Origin: CAYOHP01 sp964403795 [NCBI: uncultured bacterium]
GTDB lineage: Bacteria > Muiribacteriota > UBA6191 > CAZXTJ01
Assembly: GCA_964403795.1 (NCBI GenBank)
Contig: CAYOHP010000020.1
Location: 299-64,298 of the forward strand
Reading direction: 5' to 3'
DNA length: 64,000 nt
Positions within the stretch are counted from its first letter, which is position 1, and each line of letters begins with the position of its first letter. Positions 33,694-41,232 of the stretch are shown here, piece after piece. A program made the position numbers and the translations under genes. The notes beneath the pieces are model-generated. The model saw only the letters and a program-made list of their open reading frames with translations. It was not told the origin of the DNA and searched no databases.

Positions 33694-35187
33694 TCAGCGC
33701 CGCTGTCCCCAGATGCGGGCAGGTGCCTTGGCGTCCGGGCGACCGGAAGGCGGCGGCGGTGGACCGGCGGGAGCCGGTGCCGCCACCGGGACCGGGGCGG
33801 GCGGGGCCGATCCCTGGTCGGGCGGGATCACCACGCCGGCGCGCAGCTCCGCCAGGTCGCGCTCGACCTCGCGGCGATTGGGGGCCTCGGGGAAGATCCG
33901 GAGGTAGGCCTCCAGGTGGCGGATGGCGACCGACCCGAGGCCCAGGGCCCGGGCCGAGACGCCGGCACCGAGGCGGGCGTTGGGGTAGCCGGGCTCGCGC
34001 TCGAGGGCCTCCAGGAATCGGAACAGGGCGGCCGCATAGCGGCTGGTCCGGGCCAGCGCCACGCCCTCGTCGACCTGGGCCCGGGCCACCGGGTCGAAGA
34101 GTTCCGAGGCGGCCGCGGAGAGTTCGGCCCTCAGGCCGGAGACCTCCCGCTCGACCTTGGCCGAGGTCGACGGATCGAGGCCGAGCGAGAGCGCTGCCAG
34201 GTAGCCGGCGAGGGCCGCCTCCTTGGCACCGCTCCGGTGGCTGGCGAGACCCAGGTTGAACCAGCTCTTGGCGTCGTCCGGTGCGGCCCGGGTGGCGGCC
34301 CGGAACTGTTCCACGGCCGCCTCCATCTCGCCCGAGGATGCCAGCGCCATTCCCTGGTCGTTGCGGCGACGGGCTTCCTCGATCGGGGCCGAGTCGACCT
34401 TGCGGGTGTCGAGGAAGACGATCTTCCCGTCCCGGCGGACCATCAGGCGGACCTCGGCCCCCACGGGAACGGCCTCCAGTCGGTTCACGGCGTCGGGCGT
34501 ATCGACCACCCGGTAGGGTCCCACCTTGGTGAGACGGTCGCCGGCCCGGACCCCGGCAACCGAGGCGGGGGTGCCGTCGAGGACCCGCTCGATGGGGATC
34601 CCGACCTCGCCGCCGGTCTCCCGCGACAGGACCAGGCCGAAGCGGACCTGGCCGGGATTCAGCAACGCCTCGAGGCGCTTCACCGCAGGGTGAGGGAGGT
34701 TCGCCACCTCGCGGTAGAGCTCGTCGGCGAGGCGGCGTAGCCCCCGGTCGAAGAGAGCGTTGGCCACGAAGGCCTTGATCCGGGCCTCGCCGTCCTGGAG
34801 CGGCAGCTCGGCGGCCTGGATGGCAGCCCGCATGGCCTCGGCGGCCCGCTCGAAGTCCCCGGCGTTGGCGGCCGCGTCGGAGAGGTCGCGGTGGGTCCCG
34901 GCCGAGCCCGGACGCAGGCGGGCCGCGGCGTCCAGGAGGCGGGTCGCCAGCTTGCCGAGGCGGGGGTCGCCCGAGAGGGCCCGGCCGGCCTCGGCCAGCC
35001 GGTCGGCGTTGCCGCCGGCACTGGAGAGCAGCCGGTCCAGGGTCTTCTCCGCCGCTTCCATGCCGCCGAAGCCGTAGGCGGATCTCAGGTTCTGGGCATC
35101 CTGGGTGCCGGGGCCGGCGGCGAGCGGGGCCGCCAGCAAGGTCGCCCCGAGTACCGCCACGGCGAGCCGCGATCGAGAGGTGCTCAT
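33694..35187 (-). CDS. Exported protein with central PDZ domain and TPR repeats
   Basis: 497 residues with a signal peptide (LAVAVLGATLLAAPLAAG). Residues about 50-175 are helical repeats (GDFERAAEAMRAAIQAAELP). Residues about 180-265 are a PDZ domain (RFGLVLSRETGGEVGIPIER, GTPASVAGVRAGDRLTKVGP, VGAEVRLMVRRDGKIVFLDT). Residues about 275-460 are TPR units (GEMEAAVEQFRAATRAAPDD, SWFNLGLASHRSGAKEAALA). The tail is Pro/Ala-rich and ends ARIWGQRR. It should be a periplasmic scaffold for protein contacts; no protease domain is present. The next gene downstream on the other side (35.2 kb) is on the same strand 53 bp upstream of it. Confidence 0.8.
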   Translation of the reverse strand: MSTSRSRLAVAVLGATLLAAPLAAGPGTQDAQNLRSAYGFGGMEAAEKTLDRLLSSAGGNADRLAEAGRALSGDPRLGKLATRLLDAAARLRPGSAGTHRDLSDAAANAGDFERAAEAMRAAIQAAELPLQDGEARIKAFVANALFDRGLRRLADELYREVANLPHPAVKRLEALLNPGQVRFGLVLSRETGGEVGIPIERVLDGTPASVAGVRAGDRLTKVGPYRVVDTPDAVNRLEAVPVGAEVRLMVRRDGKIVFLDTRKVDSAPIEEARRRNDQGMALASSGEMEAAVEQFRAATRAAPDDAKSWFNLGLASHRSGAKEAALAGYLAALSLGLDPSTSAKVEREVSGLRAELSAAASELFDPVARAQVDEGVALARTSRYAAALFRFLEALEREPGYPNARLGAGVSARALGLGSVAIRHLEAYLRIFPEAPNRREVERDLAELRAGVVIPPDQGSAPPAPVPVAAPAPAGPPPPPSGRPDAKAPARIWGQRR

Positions 35188-35240
35188 CTCGACCGGAGTG
35201 TACCGGCTCGCCGGGGTGGTCTGGCCCCGGGGCGTCCCCG

Positions 35241-35786
35241 TCAGCGACGCGCCAGGAGGGCCGCCACCCGATCGTCGAGCTGGCGGCGCACCTGCCAGAG
35301 GTCGAGACCCGCGGCTTCCCCGGGAGAGGGTGGGCCGGACTGCGGGGCCACGCAGTGCATGAGCCGGGCATAGGCCTTGTCGCCTTCCCGCTCCATCAGC
35401 ATGGTGGTCAGCTTGAAGAGGGCCCCGGGGACGTCGTTGTTCCGGTACCCGTCGGCGACCACCTCGTGGGTGCGGTCGCGCATGTAGAGGTAGAGGTTGT
35501 AGTTCGGCTGGTCGGACCCGTCCCGGGGGACTTCGAAGTAGACGAGGCCGAACTTGAGACCGCCGGCGGTGCGGTCGATCGAGTCGTACTGCTTCTCGAG
35601 GGCCACGTCGAAGACGTCGAGCACCTGGTGGTCGATCGGCTTGGCGCTGCCGTCGGGGGCGATCTGGTAGGTGATCTGCTGGACCTGGACCCGGAGGTCG
35701 GGGAGCTGGGTCGCGGGCGGCGAGGCCAGGGTCGATCCGGCACCGGCCAGGAGCGCGACGAGGACGGGGAGGGGGTGGCAGCGCAT
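35241..35786 (-). CDS. Exported protein of unknown function
   Basis: 181 residues with a signal peptide (PLPVLVALLAGAGSTLA, cleavage before SPP). The mature part is beta-strand-like: LPDLRVQVQQITYQIAPDGS, GGLKFGLVYFEVPRDGSDQP, YNLYLYMRDRTHEVVADGYR, then a helical end (LDLWQVRRQLDDRVAALLAR). No family is recognised. GAAGGA lies about 9 bases before the ATG. The PDZ/TPR protein gene follows 53 bp downstream on the same strand, so they may be one operon. The divergent neighbour is a PP2C phosphatase. Confidence 0.7.
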   Translation of the reverse strand: MRCHPLPVLVALLAGAGSTLASPPATQLPDLRVQVQQITYQIAPDGSAKPIDHQVLDVFDVALEKQYDSIDRTAGGLKFGLVYFEVPRDGSDQPNYNLYLYMRDRTHEVVADGYRNNDVPGALFKLTTMLMEREGDKAYARLMHCVAPQSGPPSPGEAAGLDLWQVRRQLDDRVAALLARR

Positions 35787-35923
35787 CTCGATACTTCCTT
35801 CTCGATCAACTCCCGACCGGGAGGAGGGAACGAATACCAGATGTCCGGGTCGCGCATGAATTCGTATCATCGCGTCCGCCGGCCTTCCGTCGGTTGCCAG
35901 CGGGAAGCGAGGTCCGGGCAGCG

Positions 35924-36577
35924 GTGGCGATCCAGGTGACGGTCCACGCCGAGTCGGCCCCCGAGCGCGGCCACGACCGCCACGCGGTCCTGCACCATCC
36001 GGGGGCGACGGTGTTGGCGATCGCCGATGGGGCAGGCGGCTCCTCGGGCGCCGCCGACGCGGCCGCGCTTTTGGTCGAGGCACTCGTCGCCCTCGGGGAT
36101 CCGGGCGCCTCGGTGCTCGACCCGACCTACTGGTTCGAGTGGCTCTATGCCCAGGACAACCGTCTCTACGCCGACCCCGGGGCGGGCGAGACGACCGGCC
36201 TGGTGGTGGCCGTCGGATCCACTTCCCCCGGGGGGCCGCTCCAGGTCGCGGGAGCCGCGGTGGGCGACTCCCGGGCCTGGATCCTCGGCGAGGATCGCAG
36301 CGTCGACCTCACCCGCAACGCCGAGGCCAGGCCGCGGCTCGGATCCGGCCGGGCGGTGCCGGCGGCTTTCGTCGAGACCCTGGGAGGGGGCACGCTGCTC
36401 CTCGGCAGCGACGGGCTCTGGGGTCCGCTCGAACCCGCAGAGATCGCCTCGCTCGTCCTCTCGATGCCGCCGGCCGCGGCGCTGCGCATGGTGGCGCAGC
36501 TGCTCCGCACCCGCCACGGCGAACTCCCCGACGACCTGACCGGGATCCTGGCGCAGGACGAAGGTCGGGAGGGGTAG
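35924..36577 (+). CDS. PP2C-type protein phosphatase
   Basis: 217 residues from a GTG preceded by GAGG; a TTG ten codons upstream is possible but has no better signal. The motifs of Ser/Thr phosphatases of the PP2C family are present: ERGHDRHAV (first acidic site), VLAIADGAGGSSG (metal-binding DG-x-GG), VAGAAVGDSRAWIL, LLLGSDGLWG and PDDLTGIL. It would reverse phosphorylation by Hanks-type kinases such as those at 8.3 and 21.6 kb. It is shorter than the usual 230-250 residues, mainly in the central loops. It is not in an operon with a kinase. Confidence 0.85.
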   Translation: MAIQVTVHAESAPERGHDRHAVLHHPGATVLAIADGAGGSSGAADAAALLVEALVALGDPGASVLDPTYWFEWLYAQDNRLYADPGAGETTGLVVAVGSTSPGGPLQVAGAAVGDSRAWILGEDRSVDLTRNAEARPRLGSGRAVPAAFVETLGGGTLLLGSDGLWGPLEPAEIASLVLSMPPAAALRMVAQLLRTRHGELPDDLTGILAQDEGREG

Positions 36578-36610
36578 GCAGGCCGGAGCGGGCCGCGGGC
36601 CTGCCTCGCA

Positions 36611-38734
36611 TCACTCGGGGACCAGGACCTCGAGTTCCTCGACCACCGTGTGCTGGAGGTCGACTGCGATCCAGTCGGCATCGCTCCCGGGTTGCCACCT
36701 CGCCTCCGCGAGGTCGAGGGACGCCGGCTGGCTGCGGGAGTAGAGGCGGACGTCGTCCAGCCAGGCGCCGAGCTTCCCGTCCCGCAGCCGGACCCGCAAC
36801 GACCGGGACCTCCCGGGTTCCAGCTGCTCCTCGCCTCGGGGCGCATCGGACCAGCCCATGAAGCCGGCGAAGAGGATGTCGACCCGCTTGGCTCTCGGAG
36901 CCGGGGCCGGGCCGGAGTCCTCGAACTCCAGCTGGTAGCCGGAGCCCATTCCCGAGAGCTTCGACCAGGGTTCGTCGGCTTCCGGAATTCCGGTCGCGGT
37001 TCCCGACCGGTCGGCGAACAGGACGATCTGGGGGCCGAACCAGGGACCCGAGTCGACTGGCCGGTCCAGGAGCCGGTGTCGGATGCGGACCTCGAGGCGT
37101 GAAGTGCCCGGGGCGATCGGATGCCAGAGGCGTGCGGTGCTCGTCCCGTGGGTTGCCGGTTTGCCGTCCACCAAGGTCCAGGCTCCGGTGTTTCGAGGGT
37201 CAGGAGTCCACCCGGGAAGCGCCTCCGCCGGGATCCTGCCGGTCCGATCCGCGGCTTCGGGGGGCGAGGGGATGCGTCTCAGGGCTTCGATCTTGTCCTT
37301 GAAGGCCGGGAGGGACCCGGGCCAGACCTTGCCGCGGGTGGGAGCGAAACGAGCGCGGTTCTGATCCGGGGGCAGCGGAGGCATCGGCGGCGGGGTGCGA
37401 GGAGCGGACACCGGGACGTAGACATCCCGGGGCTGCAGGCAGACCAGCAGGTCGGTGATCCGGACCTCCCGTGCGACGATCCCCACCAGGTTCTCGTGGG
37501 GTCCCTCGACCCGGGGTCCCAGGTCGATGGGAGCGAACGCGACGCCCTGGACCGAGACCCTGGCCTCCCGACCCCGGATCTCGAACTGGACCTGGGCCCA
37601 CGGCCCGTGGCTGGTCAGGAATCCCCGGGCCAGTACCCGACCTTCCCTACCGACCTCCAGGCAGAGCATGCGGGTCTCGGGGTGCCGGGTCACTCTCAGG
37701 AACGCACCGGCATTGGGCTCCTCCGGATCGACGAGCCCTTCCCGGGAGGCCCTCGCCAGGATCGTGAACATGGCCCCGGCCTTGCCATCGGTGGCGACCC
37801 GCGCCTGGATCTGCATGTCGCCGAGGACCGGGCGCACGAACCAAAATCGCGTCGGGTCCGGGCCTCCTACCCGGACCTGGCTCAGGGGCAGGTGGTACGA
37901 CGATCCCGGTCCGGGCCGGGACTCCGGCACGAGATCGGCAGGCTCGTACCGGTAGTCCGAGGTCCGCCCCGGCTCGACCCCCATGGTCCTGGCCCAGATC
38001 GGATGTTCCACCCGGTCCTCGACCGACGCGAACGGTCCCTCCGAGAGGCGCACCAGGCCCGGAACGGTGACGATCGGCTCCTGCTTCGGATCGGCGTAGG
38101 TCCGCCCGGTCTCGTCGATCGGGGGGACGTAGGGCCCGGTGGGGACGGAGCGGTACTCCTCGACCACCAGGTCCCGGACTTCGGGAACTCCCAGCTGGGC
38201 GGGTCGGATCAGCGCCTCCACCTTGCGGCGGACGGACCACGAGGTCAGCGCCACCCCCGAGACGAAAGCGAGCGCGGTCAGCGCCGCCACGGTCACGCCC
38301 CGGAAGCCGGTCGGTCCCCGCCAGATCGGGGTAGGAGGCGTGCGGCAGGAGGGACAGCGGACATCTCCGGCGGCCAGCGGTGCGGCGCAGGAGGGACAGG
38401 GACGTATCGCCACGAGCATCGGATCTCCTCGGGTCACGAGGGCCCCGAGGAGGCGACCTGCCAGGGAGCCGAGCCGTCCCGGTGGCCGCAGGCGGGGCCT
38501 GCCGGTCCGGTTCGGGGCACGGGCCGAGGCCAGCACCGAGGCGGCGAGCCCGGGGGGAGGGGGGAGCGGGGGCGACGCCGAGAAGCGCCTTCCCAACTCT
38601 TCCCTCCAAGCCAGGCCCGCACGGCATCCGGCACAGCCCTCGAGGTGGCGGGCCAGATCGGCACGGGCATCGGCTTCGAGTTCTCCGTCCAGGTACCGGC
38701 CGAGGACCGCCTCGGCCTCTTGGCAGTTCCTCAT
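36611..38734 (-). CDS. Anti-sigma factor-like membrane protein with two zinc motifs and large outer domain
   Basis: 707 residues. Residues 1-50 are a ZAS-type anti-sigma domain (CQEAEAVLGRYLDGELEAD, then HLEGCAGCRAG: H-x3-C-x2-C). Residues about 112-132 hold a zinc ribbon (CPSCAAPL, CPSCRTPP). One membrane segment follows (VTVAALTALAFVSGVALTSW). The outer about 540 residues are beta-rich and look like concanavalin-type (LamG-like) modules (ARVATDGKAGAMFTILARAS, PWAQVQFEIRGREARVSVQG, RVRLRDGKLGAWLDDVRLYS). An internal ATG at codon 106 has its own strong site (GAGGAG), so a shorter product without the anti-sigma part may also be made. It follows the ECF sigma gene and should bind that sigma factor. 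Confidence 0.8.
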   Translation of the reverse strand: MRNCQEAEAVLGRYLDGELEADARADLARHLEGCAGCRAGLAWREELGRRFSASPPLPPPPGLAASVLASARAPNRTGRPRLRPPGRLGSLAGRLLGALVTRGDPMLVAIRPCPSCAAPLAAGDVRCPSCRTPPTPIWRGPTGFRGVTVAALTALAFVSGVALTSWSVRRKVEALIRPAQLGVPEVRDLVVEEYRSVPTGPYVPPIDETGRTYADPKQEPIVTVPGLVRLSEGPFASVEDRVEHPIWARTMGVEPGRTSDYRYEPADLVPESRPGPGSSYHLPLSQVRVGGPDPTRFWFVRPVLGDMQIQARVATDGKAGAMFTILARASREGLVDPEEPNAGAFLRVTRHPETRMLCLEVGREGRVLARGFLTSHGPWAQVQFEIRGREARVSVQGVAFAPIDLGPRVEGPHENLVGIVAREVRITDLLVCLQPRDVYVPVSAPRTPPPMPPLPPDQNRARFAPTRGKVWPGSLPAFKDKIEALRRIPSPPEAADRTGRIPAEALPGWTPDPRNTGAWTLVDGKPATHGTSTARLWHPIAPGTSRLEVRIRHRLLDRPVDSGPWFGPQIVLFADRSGTATGIPEADEPWSKLSGMGSGYQLEFEDSGPAPAPRAKRVDILFAGFMGWSDAPRGEEQLEPGRSRSLRVRLRDGKLGAWLDDVRLYSRSQPASLDLAEARWQPGSDADWIAVDLQHTVVEELEVLVPE

Positions 38735-38840
38735 CGGGAACCCTTCCTCCCGTCAACGCCCTCCGGACCCGGAAACCCCCGCGCCGCCCGCGATTTTCCT
38801 CGCGGTCCAGGTCGCGAGCGGCTCCCGGCCTTCCTGCAGC

Positions 38841-39377
38841 TCATCGCTCCCCGTCCTGCAGCAGCCTCGCCAGGCCCTTGCGACCCCGTTCCAACAGCCG
38901 TTCCACCAGCTTGGGCGTGGCGTCGTCCCCCAGCGCCAGGGCGATCTCGGCGTACCCCAGTCCCTCGTCGTAGCGGAGCACCAAGGCCATCCTCTGTCGT
39001 GGGGGAAGGTGGAGGAGCGCGCCCCGGAGCTCGAGGTGGCGTTCCTCCGATCCGCTCACCCGTCCCGGGTCGGCCTCGGTGTCGAGGTGCTCCCCGCCCT
39101 CGATCGGCTCCGGCCACCGCCGCCGCAGGTGGTCCAGGCACAGGCGGGTCACGAGCCGGCGCAGCCAGGCCGTGAAGCGGCCTTCGGGCCGATATCCGGA
39201 GGCAGCCTCGACCATCCTCAGGAACGCCATCTGGGCGATGTCCTTGGCCTCCTCGGGATCGCCGAGCACCCCCGAGGCGATCCGCCACACCCGGGCCTGG
39301 TGACGGACGATCAGGGCTGACAGCGCGGCCTCATCGCCTCTCGCCAGATCCGCCATCAGCTGGTCGTCGAGATCCAC
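38841..39377 (-). CDS. ECF-family RNA polymerase sigma factor
   Basis: 178 residues. Region 2 is clear (ALIVRHQARVWRIASGVLGD, EEAKDIAQMAFLRMVEAASG, FTAWLRRLVTRLCLDHLRRR) and region 4 as well (GALLHLPPRQRMALVLRYDE, LGYAEIALALGDDATPKLVE, RLLERGRKGLARLL). It is of normal length for the family. The anti-sigma-like gene begins about 100 bp downstream on the same strand with a strong GGGAGGAAGG site, so the pair is likely a signal transduction unit for an envelope stimulus. Confidence 0.93.
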   Translation of the reverse strand: MDLDDQLMADLARGDEAALSALIVRHQARVWRIASGVLGDPEEAKDIAQMAFLRMVEAASGYRPEGRFTAWLRRLVTRLCLDHLRRRWPEPIEGGEHLDTEADPGRVSGSEERHLELRGALLHLPPRQRMALVLRYDEGLGYAEIALALGDDATPKLVERLLERGRKGLARLLQDGER

Positions 39378-39519
39378 CCCGGCAGAGTGGCATGGGCGAC
39401 CCGCATGGTGCGGCGGGCGTCACCCGGGTTGCCCACGGACCCCCCTCTCGGACCTGGGAGCATCGCATCGACGCCTGTCGCAGCCAGAGTGGCCCGGCTG
39501 GGAGTCGGCGGAGTCCTCA

Positions 39520-41220
39520 TCATCGCCCCGGCCCGGCGTCGGCTCCATAGACCGCCTCCAGCGCCAGGGCCGTGGTGAGCTCCCGGCTGCCGTACCAGAG
39601 GCGGCCGTCCTGGCAGCCGGCGAAGAGGCCGCCCGCGGGCCAGCCGCCGTCGCCGGCCTGGGAGGCGAGGAGCGCTTCCCGGAGGCGGAGGGCCTCGGCG
39701 CCGGAGGCTCGGCCGATCCGCACCAGGGTTCCCAGGGCGAGGGCGGTGTCGACCGGGTCGCCGGGCGGCGTGGCCGCCAGCAGGGAGAGGCATTCCCGCT
39801 CCACGAGGTCGGGCGGTGCGGCGGTCGGGCCCAGACCGGCCATGGCATGGAGGAAGACCCAGGGCGAAGGGTAGTACTGGGATCCCTCCCGGTAGCGGCC
39901 CTTGCCCAGGTCGCCGCGCAGCCACTCCTCCAGGCCATGGTCGGGCCGGTCCCGGGCCCGGAGCATGGTCGCCACGTTGGCGTTCACCACCCGGTCGAAG
40001 CCGTTGACGGTGGGCGGGCCGGCTCCGGGTTCGAGGAACCAGGTATGGATCCGACCCTCGGGACTGCGATTGGCGAGGACCGCGGCGACGACCGCCTCGT
40101 CCCCGGGTTCGGGCGGCAACACCAGCAGGGCGTAGGAGGTGTCGTCGACGTCGGCCGGGATCAGGCTCCCCCGTCCGAAGTAGCGCCATCGTCCGTCCGG
40201 CTCGCGCTCCCGACGCAGCGCGTCATGGAGGCCGGCCGTCAGGTCCTTCACCTGGTCGCCGGCCGGGAGCCGCGCCAGCGAGCGCGCGATCAGGGCGGTG
40301 GCGAAGACCGAGGGGAGCGGGACTCCGTCCCCGAGGTCGCGGTCCCTCCCGAAGAGGACCGGGTATCCGCCGGTGGCATCCCGGCCCGCGGCCAGGAACG
40401 TCAACCCAGTACCCAGCGGGTCGCGAGGCGGGCCCGGGAGCGGGGCCGCGGCCAGGGCCGGGACGGTCGCCCGGTCACCGAGCCTGCCTTCCCCCGCGGC
40501 TGCCAGGGCCCAGAAGACGAGCGCAGAGACGACCCACCACGGGTCGGTCCGGTTGATGAGGAGGTATGTGCCCAACCCCAGGATCCCGAACTTGGTCAGC
40601 TGGATCCTGGTGCGGTGCAGCCGCCCGCCGGTCGCCATCAGGGTGCGGATCCCGGCGACCCGGTCGAGCTCCCGCTCCTCGGCCTGGATCCGCATGGCCC
40701 GGTGGGCCTCGACGGCGGTGGCCAGAGCCGCCAGGCCGAGCCAGGCCGCGAAGTTCACGGGATTCAGGGACATCGGTCCCAGGGGGACGACTCCCCGCCA
40801 CAGGCCTACGATCACGGTTCCCAGCGCCCCGGAGGTGAACGCCCGCACCGAGGGCCATGCCAGCAGGATCTCGCCGAGCCAGGCCGCCAGGACCACGCCG
40901 GCTCCGTACCACCAGAGGGTGGCATACCCGCCGCACACTGCGACCGCGCCGGAAGCGACGACCCACCGCCAGGCAGCGACCGGGGAGGCGAGGGTCGGGT
41001 TGGGTCGCGAGGCCCGGCGGTCCCGGTCCCGGGTCCCGAGGTCGCGGAGGAGTTCCCGGGCCGTACCCAGTCCCCCCAGGATCGCCACACCGGCCGCCAG
41101 GGACCCTCCGTCCGGCGGTATCAGGGGGCAGAGCAGGAGCCCAGCGGCCGGGCCCGGACCGAGCCGGCCGAGGATCCGGTATCGGAGCGGGACCGGGGGA
41201 GGCGGGATCGGGGACATCAC
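39520..41220 (-). CDS. UbiA-like prenyltransferase domain fused to squalene cyclase-like (class II) domain
   Basis: 566 residues, GTG start (an ATG is the next codon). Residues 1-245 are hydrophobic and UbiA-like: the first Asp-rich region reads LLRDLGTRDRDRRASRPNP (N of the NDxxD motif replaced by R) and the second EERELDRVAGIRTL. Residues about 265-566 are an alpha-barrel of the squalene-hopene cyclase/prenyltransferase type: repeats EPDGRWRYFGRG and QAGDGGWPAGG (QW motifs) and, at 357-360, ADVDDTSYALL, equal to the D-x-D-D-T acid motif of class II terpene cyclases. Known cyclases are 600-700 residues with two barrels, so this domain is half size. It is the second gene of an operon, 12 bp after the UbiA-P450 gene. 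Likely role: polyprenyl transfer and proton-triggered cyclisation; product unknown. Confidence 0.75.
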   Translation of the reverse strand: MMSPIPPPPVPLRYRILGRLGPGPAAGLLLCPLIPPDGGSLAAGVAILGGLGTARELLRDLGTRDRDRRASRPNPTLASPVAAWRWVVASGAVAVCGGYATLWWYGAGVVLAAWLGEILLAWPSVRAFTSGALGTVIVGLWRGVVPLGPMSLNPVNFAAWLGLAALATAVEAHRAMRIQAEERELDRVAGIRTLMATGGRLHRTRIQLTKFGILGLGTYLLINRTDPWWVVSALVFWALAAAGEGRLGDRATVPALAAAPLPGPPRDPLGTGLTFLAAGRDATGGYPVLFGRDRDLGDGVPLPSVFATALIARSLARLPAGDQVKDLTAGLHDALRREREPDGRWRYFGRGSLIPADVDDTSYALLVLPPEPGDEAVVAAVLANRSPEGRIHTWFLEPGAGPPTVNGFDRVVNANVATMLRARDRPDHGLEEWLRGDLGKGRYREGSQYYPSPWVFLHAMAGLGPTAAPPDLVERECLSLLAATPPGDPVDTALALGTLVRIGRASGAEALRLREALLASQAGDGGWPAGGLFAGCQDGRLWYGSRELTTALALEAVYGADAGPGR

Positions 41221-41232
41221 GGTGCGTGGACC

